64,000 nt of DNA from Liolophura sinensis (lineage: Eukaryota; Mollusca; Polyplacophora; Chitonida; Chitonidae), in the NCBI RefSeq assembly GCF_032854445.1, contig NC_088301.1, positions 41,227,116-41,291,115 of the forward strand. The letters run 5' to 3'. A program made the position numbers and the translations under genes. Below the pieces are notes generated by a model. That model worked only from the letters and a program-made list of their open reading frames with translations, ran no database searches and had not been told where the DNA came from. This document shows, in pieces, positions 47,001 to 58,700 of the stretch (position 1 is the first letter of the stretch; each line of letters starts with the position of its first letter).

Positions 47001-50000
47001 AATAAAATTAGCTGGCCAGTCGGGCTTTCTTAGCGCAACTCCCGTTACCCAGGCAAAGATTTCACTTCATTATTACTACTACCTGTTGTATATGATTCAA
47101 TATTGGATATTTTCTTTGTGTGAATTAATTTTCACGGTAGATTATTGACTGCAAAATCTGTGAAAAGTTCCATGCGAAAATTAAGTACTTCACAGTAGTT
47201 TGATACAAAAGACTAAACGTTCACACCTGCAAAATGCTTCTTGTTATTTTTCTGAGTTATTATATCAGGCTTGCTAAACAAAACATGAACGCCTTGCGCA
47301 ATGGTTCGACAATGTTATTTTAGGAAGTGGTTGTACATGGTCAGTGTTATGGTCATTTGTGATTACCTGCATTCTATTGCTAAACATTGGCCAAACTTTC
47401 TTCACTCTTTGTGACCTGGGACCACTTGTGTAAAATTTCCTCTTCGTGGATTCATCCAGTTTGCAAAGCATTTTTGTTTCATTCTTACACCAATGGACTG
47501 AAAAATCCTTTACAGAATTTGTACTTGAATGAAGTAAGACCTTGTCTCCTCGTAAAATATGCACTTTATAACACAGTTTCTTGAAAACATAGCATATGGA
47601 TGTACATCAGCTTTTATGTTCCATTCCATGTTTTTTTTTCTCCATTTCATCCCTGCGTAAAGAAGAATTTTGACTTGCTTTACTGGACTGGTGTCAGCAA
47701 GGGAATCACAGTATTCTTATGGCTGTGGTCTTTAGTTAATATAATTGTCTCTCTTTTTTTTTTCTGGCAGAAACCATATGTTGCCTCAGGAAAACCACGT
47801 GGACGGCCAAAAAAGATTGAAAGTGCAAAAGTAAGTAAATGCTCTTTCATGACTGAAATTATCATGCTTATGGGGCTTGTCCTAATATCGAAACATTTGT
47901 ATGCTCAAAAACCAACTCTGGAATATAGTGATTGAATAAGCGTATTAAAATGAACATGTTTCTAGTACATTTGCTTCTTGCCCTTTGTACTTGATGTGCC
48001 ACAGATACTCTGCAGTCTGTACCGTAAAAAAAACAGATTGTAGACAGTGACATTTGCAGGAGTAAAACCTACATGTAAACTGAGAAGAATGTAGAATTTA
48101 GAGAGAATAATGTTACATTGAACTATTTTGCTTTTTTCAGGCATCCACAACAAAGACGGCAGCTAAACCTAGCAGAAAAACCCCAGTGAAGACAGCTAAA
48201 CCCACCAAAAAGGTAGCATGATACAAAGCCGGCAAAGTGTGACCTTTTTAGCTCCCCTGAACAAAGTACCCTGAGTGTCGGCATCGGCGTCCAATAACAG
48301 GGAAAGCAATGTTAAACAAAATGTTAGTGGTGGTATCTTAAAAAGTACTGCAGGTATTGAGATCAGTGTTAGCACACATGTAGAGTACAATAATACGAGG
48401 GCAATATTCCATCGTTGATACGGTGTTTACGATATATTAAATATCGTAAATTATGGAATTCCTGACTTAGTTTATTGCATATTAAAATGCTAAACAAAAT
48501 GTTACGGTTGGTATCTCAATAAATATTGCATTTGTCAAGCTCAGGGTTTCCACATGTGTAGTGGTTAATATTCTTGAGTACGGCGGAAAACACCAATCAA
48601 ATAAATAAATAAAATAAAGTAAATGTTAAGAGTGGTATCTCAAAAAGTGCAGCATGGGATGACCTGAAGTTTTACATGCATATATATCACAGTGACACAA
48701 GGTGTGAACGATGCTCTGTGCATATTAATTATCATAAAATTGTGAAATTCACGATCTCAGTAGTTCATGTATTGAGCTGAAGTTTTGCATTCATCTGTCT
48801 CCTGCAGGCAAGCTCTTTGGTAAACTTAGAATTGGTAACAAGTCATCATGCATGTGGTTATGTACAGATGTGTTAAACACACATAAACTAGATTATTATA
48901 GATGAATGGGGGAATGCCAGTTTGGCTCAGTACTGCATTTCGTCATCCACATTATAGATACCTGAACGGATGAGGTGTTCTAGGCAATGCACTGTCACCA
49001 TGGCTGTAGATTTGGGTAGATACACACCAAATTACCTCCCTTTGACACATTGACAGAAGTGTGCTAGTAACTGTTTACTATTGGTTGTAAATGTTCACTG
49101 TTTAAGCTAATAATAAAGAAATGAAAAAAACATTGCTGAACATTTATACTGGAGGAATATTTGCTTCTTTTTTCCCGCCCATTTATGTATATTTCCTTTT
49201 GATTTTTAATACCAGAAGCCAGGTGAAAATCTGGTCCAAACCAGATTTTAGTAGATTCCATTCTGAGATGACCAGATGGTGGCTGATACTTGTTGTTTAT
49301 CGTTAATATTTATCAGTATAACACATTAACACCACTGATTTCATTCATTATTTTAGGCCCAGGCCAAACCAAAGGCTTCAGGCAGCAAAGGACGTGGTAG
49401 GCCACGAAAAAATCCGCAGCCTGTGACGGAGTCCGCAGAAGAGGCATCTGCCGAAACAAAGTCAGACAGCGAAGAACAGGTACTACAATTGTTCAATGAA
49501 GCTGTGAGATTAAATGTATTAAAGGTTAATGAGGGTATGAAATGTAAAGGTTGGAAGTACATGTAATTTGGCTAAGGTGCATCCAATAGCTTTATTTATT
49601 TATTTGATTGGTGTTTTATGTCGTACTTAAGAATATTTTACTTATATGACGGCAGTCGTCATTATGGTGGTAGGAAAATGAGCAGAGCATGGGGTAAACC
49701 CACGACCATCCACAGTTTGCTTGCAGAACTTCCCACGTACTGCCGAAGATGATCCAAGAGCTTTGATATGTTGTTAATAGAGAAGACATGATATTTGTAC
49801 ATAAAAATACATACATTAGGTTGGTATATGGCAGCTGCTGTTTTTTTTTTTTTTTTTTATGTTCATTTAATACCATAGGGCTAGTATCATGAAATCCATT
49901 TTGACTGAGGTGCTCTTGTTTGTATTGTTATCACCTAAGTCATCCCAAATGACTGTTGGCCGTTACTAAATTAAACTTTTTACCTGATTATTGTGAATTG

Positions 50001-50086
50001 TTAAGGGGTATTCTCTTGAAAATTTTGACCTGGAAAAAACCCTTTCATTTTAATGTCTTATGTTTGTTTTGTTTTGTTTTCAGTGA
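44052..50086 (+). CDS. HMGA-like AT-hook chromatin protein, six coding exons
   Basis: Coding exons are 44052-44096, 44658-44714, 46068-46124, 47771-47830, 48141-48212 and 49357-49479. The stop TGA (50084-50086) is the first codon of the last exon. The product is 138 residues. Three AT-hooks are visible: KRGRGRPRLP (exon 3), GKPRGRPKK (exon 4) and SKGRGRPRKNP (exon 6). Exon 5 is a Lys/Ala/Thr/Pro-rich linker. The C-terminus is acidic and Ser-rich (SAETKSDSEEQ). Three hooks plus an acidic tail is the layout of vertebrate HMGA proteins, which bind the minor groove of AT-rich DNA in the nucleus and remodel chromatin. Every intron is phase 0. The start Met follows an acceptor at 44040, so a non-coding 5' exon must lie upstream; I could not place it. 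No HMG-box is present. Hook spacing is wider than in mammalian HMGA1, so exact orthology is not proven. Confidence 0.88.
44236..44485. repeat. Repeat D units, inverted, in intron 1 of the HMGA-like gene
   Basis: Two units of AATGTTAGGGGTGGCATCTC / AAAAACTACTGCATGTATTG type, about 190 bp apart. The reverse complement matches the DCAF1-intron units. Confidence 0.6.
46207..47197. mobile_element. TIR element (non-autonomous DNA transposon), copy 2, inverted
   Basis: A 991-bp copy in an intron of the HMGA-like gene, inverted relative to copy 1. Ends TACTATAAAGTACTTATTAT and AATTAAGTACTTCACAGTA. The copy carries the same internal landmarks (ATTCATTAGAAGCCAGCACG; CTCCCACTTTGTTTTATACC). Confidence 0.8.
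48300..48800. repeat. Repeat D units in an intron of the HMGA-like gene
   Basis: Three further units (near 48.31, 48.50 and 48.62 kb) with GGTGGTATCTTAAAAAGTAC or variants. A SINE tail fragment lies between the second and third. Confidence 0.6.
48570..48616 (+). mobile_element. SINE family A 3' terminal fragment
   Basis: ATTCTTGAGTACGGCGGAAA followed by ACACCAATCAAATAAATAAA, in an intron of the HMGA-like gene. Confidence 0.7.
49594..49751 (-). mobile_element. SINE family A, 5'-truncated
   Basis: Lies in the last intron of the HMGA-like gene. Flanks ATCCAATAGCTTT (49581-49593) and ATCCAAGAGCTTT (49752-49764) form a 13-bp target-site duplication with one mismatch. Confidence 0.85.
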
Positions 50087-51300
50087 GATATGAAATCTGA
50101 GCAGATGACCCTGTGGAAAAAGCCAGATGTTGAACTTCTGATTCAACTTAAATGACCACTGATGAAAGTCCTTTGTCATTGTATGCAAACCCCGTGTGTA
50201 GATTAAAGACAATTCGATGTGTGTTGTGTTAAAATGGAAGGATTTAAATATGTTGACATGTATGGATGAATTTGTGCATTTCAAATTTTAGTTCAATGCC
50301 CAAAAAAAAAAAAAAAAATGAAACATGTTTTGAAGAATTTTATCAAAGTGAATTGTTCCATTCCTGTTTTATCATAAGCATATGCATTACATGGGAATTT
50401 TTCTGTATGTCTAAACTGTCATGGCATATGATGTGAACTTCAGGCACCATTTGTAAAATTTGTGAAATGGCAGTGGGGATTTCTGAGGCTTTTATATCAA
50501 AGAACTCTTTTGAATAGTATGTATAGTACTATGCTTATAACCACTGTAAAATTTGCCCAGGATTTAACACCTGTATAATAACAACAGCACTCCTCCTGTT
50601 TGAGTGTATTCTTTTTTTTCCTTTTTCATTTTTCACCTAACTACATACCAACAGACCATTAATATTAACATTTTCTAAAATGAACATTGTTAGTTACTTG
50701 TTGAAGTTAACTTCATACAAATTGGTTACATTTTGTCTTCATTGTTGTGTCATGTGACTGAGACACACAGCACTGGTGAGAGATCTGTGTGTATTGTGAG
50801 CGTCTTTTTGTTACACTACATATTATTTACCATTCAGAGGAATATTTACATTTCAAATGCCATGTAGACAGGCTTTAGTCAGTATTATTTTAACTCGGTT
50901 GTTGTTGCTTGACATTGGCAGATTACTTTAGATTCTGTGCAATTTTAAAGTGTCACAAAAGCAGGACTTTGCTTAAAGAAGTTTTAAGGCACAGGAGTCC
51001 ATTTATTTCTCAGTTTTTTGTTATGTATGTTAGAGCTTTACATTATACAGTGTATTTGTGCTTGTGTATGTCACTTTCATTTTAAGTTTATCACCCCCGG
51101 TGAGTCGGTGGACTGCCAGAACAAGAGGTGCACAACTGACTGCAGTAATACTCAATGATACAATACTACTGCTGTCAAAGTTAATCAAAATTTTAAAGAC
51201 TTTGCTACATGTACATGTATTTCTGTTGTTATGTCTTCCCATTTTATTCATCATTTTTTTTTAGATCTGTCTCCATGTCTGAAAATAAATGTAGTCTCAG
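50087..51300 (+). other. 3'UTR of the HMGA-like gene
   Basis: The sequence following the TGA in the last exon is AT-rich and without ORFs of note. It runs to a canonical AATAAA at 51284-51289, so cleavage is expected near 51.3 kb. A run of about 17 A residues at 50302-50318 could be an alternative internal priming site. A minisatellite begins about 60 bp past the signal. Confidence 0.6.
51284..51289 (+). terminator. Poly(A) signal AATAAA of the HMGA-like gene
   Basis: Canonical hexamer downstream of the HMGA-like stop codon and the last one before the 57-bp tandem array. Assigned by position. Confidence 0.5.
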
Positions 51301-51359
51301 TCTTTTAATTTTATACAGATGTCTTTTTAAAGTTTTTTAATTCAGTTTAGACATTGGTG

Positions 51360-52670
51360 TTTAACTAACTGGCCGTATGTATCATGTCTGGCCAATTGGG
51401 GACATTGTGTTCCCCTGCTAACTGACTGGCCATGTGTATCATTTCTGGCTAAGTGGGGAGGTTGTCTTCCCCTCATAACTAACTGGCTGTGTGTATCATG
51501 TCTGGCCAAATGGGGACATTGTCTTCCCCTTCTGACTGGACATGTGTATCGTGTCTGGCCAAGGGGGAACATTCTGTTCCGCGGGTAACTGGATAGCTAT
51601 GTGTATCATGTCTGGCCAAGTTGGGGCATGATGTTCCTCTGCTAACTGGCTGGCTGTGTGTATCGTGTCTGACCAAGTGGGAACCTAGTGTTTTGTGGGT
51701 AACTGGATAGCTATGTGTATCATGTCTGGCCAAGTGGGGACATTAGGTTCCCCTGCTGGCCGTGTGTATCATGTCTGGCCAAGTGGGGATGTTGTCTTCC
51801 TCTGCTAACTGACTGGCCGTGTGTATCGTGTCTGGCCAAGTGGAGACATTGTCTTCCCCTGCTAACTAACTGGCCGTGTGTATCATATCTGGCAGAGTGG
51901 GGACATGGTGTTCCCCTGCTAACTAACTGGCCGTGTGTATCATGTCTGGCTAAGTGGGGAGATTGTCTTCCTCTGCTAACTAACTGGCCGTGTGTATCAT
52001 GTCTGGCCAAGTGGGGACATGGTGTTCCCCTGCTAACTAACTGGCCGTGTGTATCATGTCTGGCTAAGTGGGGAGATTGTCTTCCTCTGCTAACTAACTG
52101 GCCGTGTGTATCATATCTGGCAGAGTGGGGACATGGTGTTTCCCTGCTAACTGACTGGCCTTGTGTATGGACACTGTGTTCCGCGGGTAACTTGCATAGC
52201 TGTGTGTATCATGTCTGGCCAAGTGTTCCACAGGTAGCTGGATAGCTGTGTGTATCATGTCTGGCCAAGTGTTCCACAGGTAGCTGAATAGCTGTGTGTA
52301 TCATGTCTGGCCAAGTGGGAACATGATGTTATCGTGGTATCTGGCTGGATGTGTGTATCATGTCTGGCCAAGTGAGGACATTGGGTTCCCCTGCTAACTA
52401 ACTGGCCTTGCCTATCATGTCTGGCCAAGTGGGAACACTCTGTTCCACGGGTAGCTGGATAGCTGTGCGTATCATGTATGGCCAGGTGGGAACATGGTGT
52501 TCCGCGTGTAGCTGGATAACTGTATGTATCATGTCTGGCCAAGTGGAGACATGGTGTTCCCGTGGTAACTGGCTGGCTGTGTGTACCACTTCTGGCCAGG
52601 TTGGGTCATGGTGTTCCCCGCTAACTAACTGACCATGCGTATCATGTCTGGCCAAGTGGGAAAATTTTGT
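51360..52670. repeat. 57-bp minisatellite, about 23 units
   Basis: The unit runs CTGGCCGTGTGTATCATGTC, TGGCCAAGTGGGGACAT, then GTCTTCCCCTGCTAACTAA. Spacing of 57 bp was measured at 51872, 51929 and 51986. Since 57 is divisible by three, frames stay open on both strands and give 19-residue repeats. There is no start context, splice signal or family match, so coding is unlikely. Starts about 60 bp past the HMGA-like poly(A) signal. Confidence 0.92.
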
Positions 52671-52678
52671 TCCCACGT

Positions 52679-52845
52679 TTGTTTCCTCTCAAGACGTCTT
52701 CCAGCAAACTGTGGATGGCCGTAGGTTTCCATTGGGGTTTGTCGGCTTGAATCCCATCAAAATGTTGCATTCATGGTGGCCGTCGTGACGGAGAGATATT
52801 CATGAGTACGGCGTAAAACACTAAGTAAGTAAATAAATATAATAC
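52679..52845 (+). mobile_element. SINE family A copy
   Basis: Diverged copy just past the 57-bp array: TGGTGGCCGTCGTGACGG, ATTCATGAGTACGGCGTAAA, then an AAATAAAT tail. Confidence 0.75.
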
Positions 52846-54164
52846 ATGTAAGTCTAGTGGTTAGGGACCGAGAAATATTTGTCCAGTTGGAAATGCACTG
52901 GTTCAACAGGTGAATAGTTCGGAAGCTTCCCCCACCCCGCTTCTTTTCTAAACAGCTTGAGGTGAAGACATTTTGTTTTTCAGCCTTTCGAGAGGGTTCC
53001 AATTTTTAACTGCACTTTTACAAGGTGGATGATGGATAATTTTCAATAACAATCAAATGGGGCCCAAAATATAATATTACCGGTAATAAATATAAATTCC
53101 ATATTTTTTTTGAGTTTTTCAAACGTGTACCAGTACAGGTTAATTATTGTCCATATGCAACAACCAACTATGTCAACAACCTAGATGAAGTCGAGCCTCG
53201 CAATGAAGATCATGTTATTATTATTATTATGTTTTATTGCTGACTCAAGTCCTTAGAATACAAACATGCAAGACAAATACTGAGATTGCATATAATGACA
53301 GCTTATAACCAGACAGTGTTTTAATAAAGAGTACCATTCTACTTAGCACACATTACTGAATGAACACGGACATCTGAGGTCCATACAGCAGGTATCGTTC
53401 GATTGTTACTGGATTCGAGTCTCATTAACAGGGAGTATGATGATTTGCACACTATTTCTCCAGAATACATTACACATGACAAACATTTCACGGGTACTAG
53501 AGCTGTGTTTTAAGTTCATCATCCGCCTGAATGCATTGTTATACATTACTTTCATTTTTGTTAAAACGTTTTTTGCGAATATAATGACCATAGTGAACAG
53601 AAATAATAAATAATGTTTTCTTCACAATAAGAGGACACCCCCTGAACTTGCGAAGTATGACATTTATTCGGATACAAATTTTTCTGCTTTGTTCGCCAAA
53701 GTCATCACTATCACTAAAATCGTGTGTGATTACGTGGCCAAGATATACATACCTTTTGACATATACTAGTAGTATGATGCCCCCACAGAACCTCCCAGAA
53801 CGGGGTAATAAGCTACTACAGCTTTTTAGGCGTTGTTGAGAAGCCTAATGTTTTCTTAAAATTATAAAATGAATATATTGCTAAAATGCAATGAGGTTGA
53901 TTGTTTAGGGCTACATTGAACATGCTGAAGCACAATGACGCCATAGTCTTTTTAGTCTTTCGAATATTCTCTAACAGTTATGTTTACACATTAAATACAG
54001 ATATTGAAGTAGTGATACATGGATATGCATTTAACTTATACCTCCCTAAGTATTAAAATTTGGAACATCATCTGATAAGTTTTAGCTCCTTGGTCCATAA
54101 ACTAGGTTACATGCCAGATTAATTAAAAAATATGTCAGGTTATGAATGTTTGCCCCTCTTTGGA

Positions 54165-54165
<1 letters not shown>

Positions 54166-54242
<77 letters not shown>
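54166..54242. repeat. (TA)n microsatellite
   Basis: About 38 uninterrupted TA units. Immediately right, a 24-bp sequence (ATCTGGATAACCTTTTTTAT plus GCAT) is present twice, at 54241-54264 and 54271-54294. Confidence 0.95.
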
Positions 54243-54244
<2 letters not shown>

Positions 54245-55537
54245 GGATAACCTTTTTTATGCATATATATATCTGGATAACCTTTTTTATGCATTCTCTC
54301 CGTCAGTGGCCCGGCAGTTTCGACTGCACGTATTGGTATGTTATTGTCTATTTCTTGTACAAGTCTCCAATATTCAGCTCTCTGTAAAACCGGTCATATT
54401 CCCTACCAAAATTAACTTTAGTCAGTGACACGTAAAAACACAAGCTCTACACGGTGGATATGTTGGTCTGTATATAAGTCTATATTATTGCAAGCAAAAT
54501 GAAGCTAGAACACTTTTTCTAATTCGTAATGATAAAGTCCATAGGCAAGAGTCCATTGCCTCTGGGGACATCTCAATTATTAAAAAACCAGTGGCATGCT
54601 GGATGTTGGGCGGGGCTCAACGTGTTTTGGCGGAGGGCGGTACCAGTTATCTAAACTGATACCGACTAAACTGTAAACCCTGTTACTGACACTGCCATAT
54701 TTGAAATTGTTTAAACGTTTAAATATGACATAACCTTAATAAATGAATGTTATTTCATCTCTGGCAGTAAATTATCTCATGTGAATTTATAGATGCTCTC
54801 GAAACCAAGCTTATGGAGTTTAACATTATGAGTTAGAAAAAGTTTTCTAACTGCATTTTCCTTGTAACAATATGGAAGTTGAACATGTCATTGTGTAAAG
54901 CTTGGAATGTTAGGTATCACTGTCTATTTTGGTAGCGAGTATGACTGATTTTACAGACAGTTGAATGTAGTCGACTGGCTAAAAGAAAGAGAGTATACCT
55001 TGTGATAAGCCATTTTTAACCCGTGAGAAGAAAGGTGAGAATTTTGTCGTACGTCTATATGTTAGGACTGCATACTAAAAAATAAAAACCAAATCGTTCA
55101 TGTACCCGATAAAAGACAGACGCCAAACGATGGGCGACGACAACGTTGTGTTTTAGCCAGGAGCAGCGCAACAACTTCCGAAGTGTGTGGGGGCAAGCGG
55201 GGGGAGGAGTGCTGAATATCAATTTACGGAAGGTAAATGAGTGCGTAAAGGTTTATCAGTGCTATCTATCGCCGGACTAGAGGGAATTTCCCTTTAGACT
55301 ACTGGTAGTAGTCTGGACCCCAAACCCACGTTCCACTCCCCTCCTTTTCATTTCAAAACATAAGCTGTCAACCAAACTGCACCGAACAACACACATAGAG
55401 TGGCTGAGGGCACGTGAACGATGAGTTGAGGTCTTTAATTTTGTTTTACATAGCTAGAATGATATTGCGTATTCATCATTGTAATTTTCTGGGACTGATC
55501 AGAGCATGGCTGATATAATGAATGATTGTTTAACTAA

Positions 55538-55705
55538 TTTACTTTAACGCGATACTGATTTACTTTAACGCGATACTGATTTACTTTAACGCAATACTAA
55601 TTTACTTTAACGCGATACTGATTTACTTTAACGCAATACTGATTTACTTTAAAGCAATACTGATTTACTTTAACGCGATACTGATTTACTTTAACGCGAC
55701 ACTAA
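55538..55705. repeat. 21-bp tandem repeat, eight units
   Basis: Eight near-perfect units of TTTACTTTAACGCGATACTG plus A. Variants carry CA for CG. No gene nearby. Confidence 0.95.
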
Positions 55706-58700
55706 GTCTGTGACAACAGTTTTTTTTATCGAAAGGACCAGGATGCCACTGGGTTGAAACAAAGCTATAAAAGCACATTCGAACCTGTTGAAAATGAATG
55801 ACAAAGGCATAGCGCTCTAATCAACTACGCCAGACACACATATACAGCTGTAGTACTTTTTTAAATAGTTTTTCTGTTACCATGCACGAGTTGCAAAATA
55901 AACTATTTATATGAATGCTTATTCCATCTTGTTATTTCATTGAATACCATCTTGCACCAAGAAGATTGTTCTGTCAGTGGAGGATTATGACAAGTTGGGT
56001 CTGTAAGCGAAATGGTGTTTTTTCCAGTTGTTCAAACTGTTTTCGATTCTTTATCTGTTACTTATCGCGCTACACCAGTGAAACTGTAATTTCTACACCA
56101 GTCGGTCATATATTTGCAGCTGCTCTTTCCAACATGATCATTAATACATACAATGTTTTCCAGTTTTCCATTATCCTCGCTGTAGGTAAAATTCTAGCTT
56201 TATCGTTCTTTATTTGCGGACAAAATACAGAAACCACCAATCCTTGTAGGCCCCTGACACACCTAATTTAAATCCAGCATTATGATAAAAACCTAGGTAA
56301 ACTCGATATTCATATTCTTATGTTATTTGTGATAGAAAACATGCAGGCATGGCTTCATAAAACATTAGAATTATTTGTAAATATTAGGCCTATCGCCTTG
56401 TTGAAAATAAGCCATAAAATAAGGCAAATACTGCACTGAGTTTTTCTGGGTGCTGGAGGATGGGAGGAATTTAAAAGATGTGAGTTTTCACTCCCTCTGA
56501 ATGCTAAGTTTCATTGCCCAATTTCGCAAATTACAAAATTTCACATACCATGACGAGATGAACGCTTTTCCCCGAAGTTAAAATATCTGAACAATAAAAT
56601 TACAGCGCGTTGATCTGTTTGACGAAATTCAAAGAAATGTTTAAACACCTATTCAAAACAGTGAGGAAAGCAGTGAATATTCATTGTCGTGTATTTTTCA
56701 TATGGTAGAGTCGAAAAGTATAGGTTGTCCCCAAGTTTTGAAAGTACACGGCTTATATTATCTTAACATAGCCCCCCCCCCCCCCAACTCTAACCTTTCC
56801 CAGACACACCTCTCCAAACACCTTTTGTATTGTTTTCGTGAGATTGTTTATCATATATGATGGCTAATAACTGTAATTAACACTTCTGCATTCTTTATAC
56901 CTATTTGTACTCAAGTCATGGTGTTAGGGGATGTATATGTTGATACTTTTAAAGAATTTACATGAACACTTAGAATAAAACTGTAGATTATCAAAAGGTC
57001 GTGACTGCTAACGCATGACCATTTGCCATCTATACCATATGCCATCGCTTATCTGGATTTACTCTATATGTGAGGTAATCTTTTATATCACACATTTTCG
57101 CACATGCTAGTAGTCCCTACATATATATTTTCCCTGCTGTTCGTTGTGCCACCATACATACGTGTCGGGGTTTGTGTTCCTCCTGTATAAGTTTAGTATG
57201 AAATGACATTTTATCTGTTTACACAACTTATTTCTGTCGATAGTAGGCGTACGTTTGATGTCACGCGGAGTTTGTCCACTATATTAATACAAAGGGTAGA
57301 TGTTTTCTAAGTGTGTATAATATCAGTGAGTTGTTTCGTGGTGATAACATAATTAAAGTCAAAATACTGAGATGACCAATGTGTAATTCAGCGCAGTTAC
57401 TTATGTTCTGAGCATATATAAAAATACAAAATGAAAGTCCCAGTTAATACGTCATTCAACGTCGAACTTTTTAGACAAAAGTCTTGTAACGATTTCTAAA
57501 TGAATTTCCATATGAATAGTTTCATTTTCATACTTTTGATATGTGATTAACTGTGACGGATTTTCTCTGTTGTATGTGTATCATCGTTGGATTCATAATG
57601 TGGAGTGTTCCTCTAGCTATATGGTCAAACTGTCCCCTAACATTTACCAACCTGTCCGTTTGTAGGCTTCAATATCATGTGTTACGGAAGTAGAAGCAGT
57701 GTGATTTTTAATCATTTCCTCGCCTAGGATTTCTGTGTGAGCAATTTTATAACTGGCTATTTTTAATGATTGGTTATATATCATTACAAACTATCCAGAA
57801 CAAATGGGCAAAGACTAATATATTAGTCCGTGGTTGAAATTATGTCTCCTGTGAATTCATGTTGCTGGTTAAGCTTTTACTACCAGCCAACAGGTGAGGC
57901 TTGACCCAATTGTTTACTATCAAGGTCACAGGTGTAGTTTCAAAATGTCGACGTCCCATGTGTGATGTTACGGTGGATGAGTTAATCCAACATTTGGCCG
58001 AAGAGGGGATGAACCAGTTCACCAGAATCAATTTTGGAAGTATCTAGAGAACCCGTCAACTGCTCAAAAGATGTGACATGATAATTTAGAATTCAGGTAC
58101 CTGCGGATCCAATCTTGGCTTCTGTTGTAAGAGACCCCCGTCACCGTGCCGGTGAACGTTGTGTGACCGTCATTGTTGTAGCACGCACCTGGTATTGTGC
58201 CCCATAGTTGTCAACCTGAGGTGACTATACTCACTGAAATCCCCCATGTATATATAGCACAGGTAAGACACTAACGGCGATATGCTTGGCCGATTTTGTT
58301 ATACATAAAATGTCAGTTGCCTGCCGTTGTGTTCTCAGGTAAATACTTAGGCTCCCATATTCGTAACCTAATGAATTAGACGTTATATGCTTATTGGTAT
58401 TCTAATGGATGGAGTGCTTACTTCTCTAAAACTTTGCGGTGTTACAGCACTGTGTCTAGTCCTCGGGCAGGGATTGAGCAGGTAATTTACTGCATGGTAT
58501 TTGGGTATACACTGTGTAATAGCTGTAGATGTATACAAGAACTAAGGATGGGGTATCAAATTCGGTAATATTTGCTCACAGATTTAAGTGAGCCTGTGTT
58601 TACTAAAATCGAGGCTTACTGCCCAGCTGTGGTAGTGTTAAGGTGTTGGGTTTATCAAGGATTTTGTGTGCACAATGAATTACGAGGTCAGAAGACCTCA

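Noticed and set aside
51715-52245. 176-residue open frame with 19-residue Trp/Cys-containing repeats
   Set aside because: It lies entirely within the 57-bp minisatellite, whose period is a multiple of three, and the opposite strand is equally open. There are no start, splice or family signals.
54082-54428. Open frames rich in alternating Tyr-Ile
   Set aside because: These are simply the (TA)n microsatellite translated.
55915-56271. 118-codon open frame in the gene-poor region
   Set aside because: Composition is Ile/Phe/Cys-rich, as expected from AT-rich DNA, with no recognisable motif, splice partner or start context.
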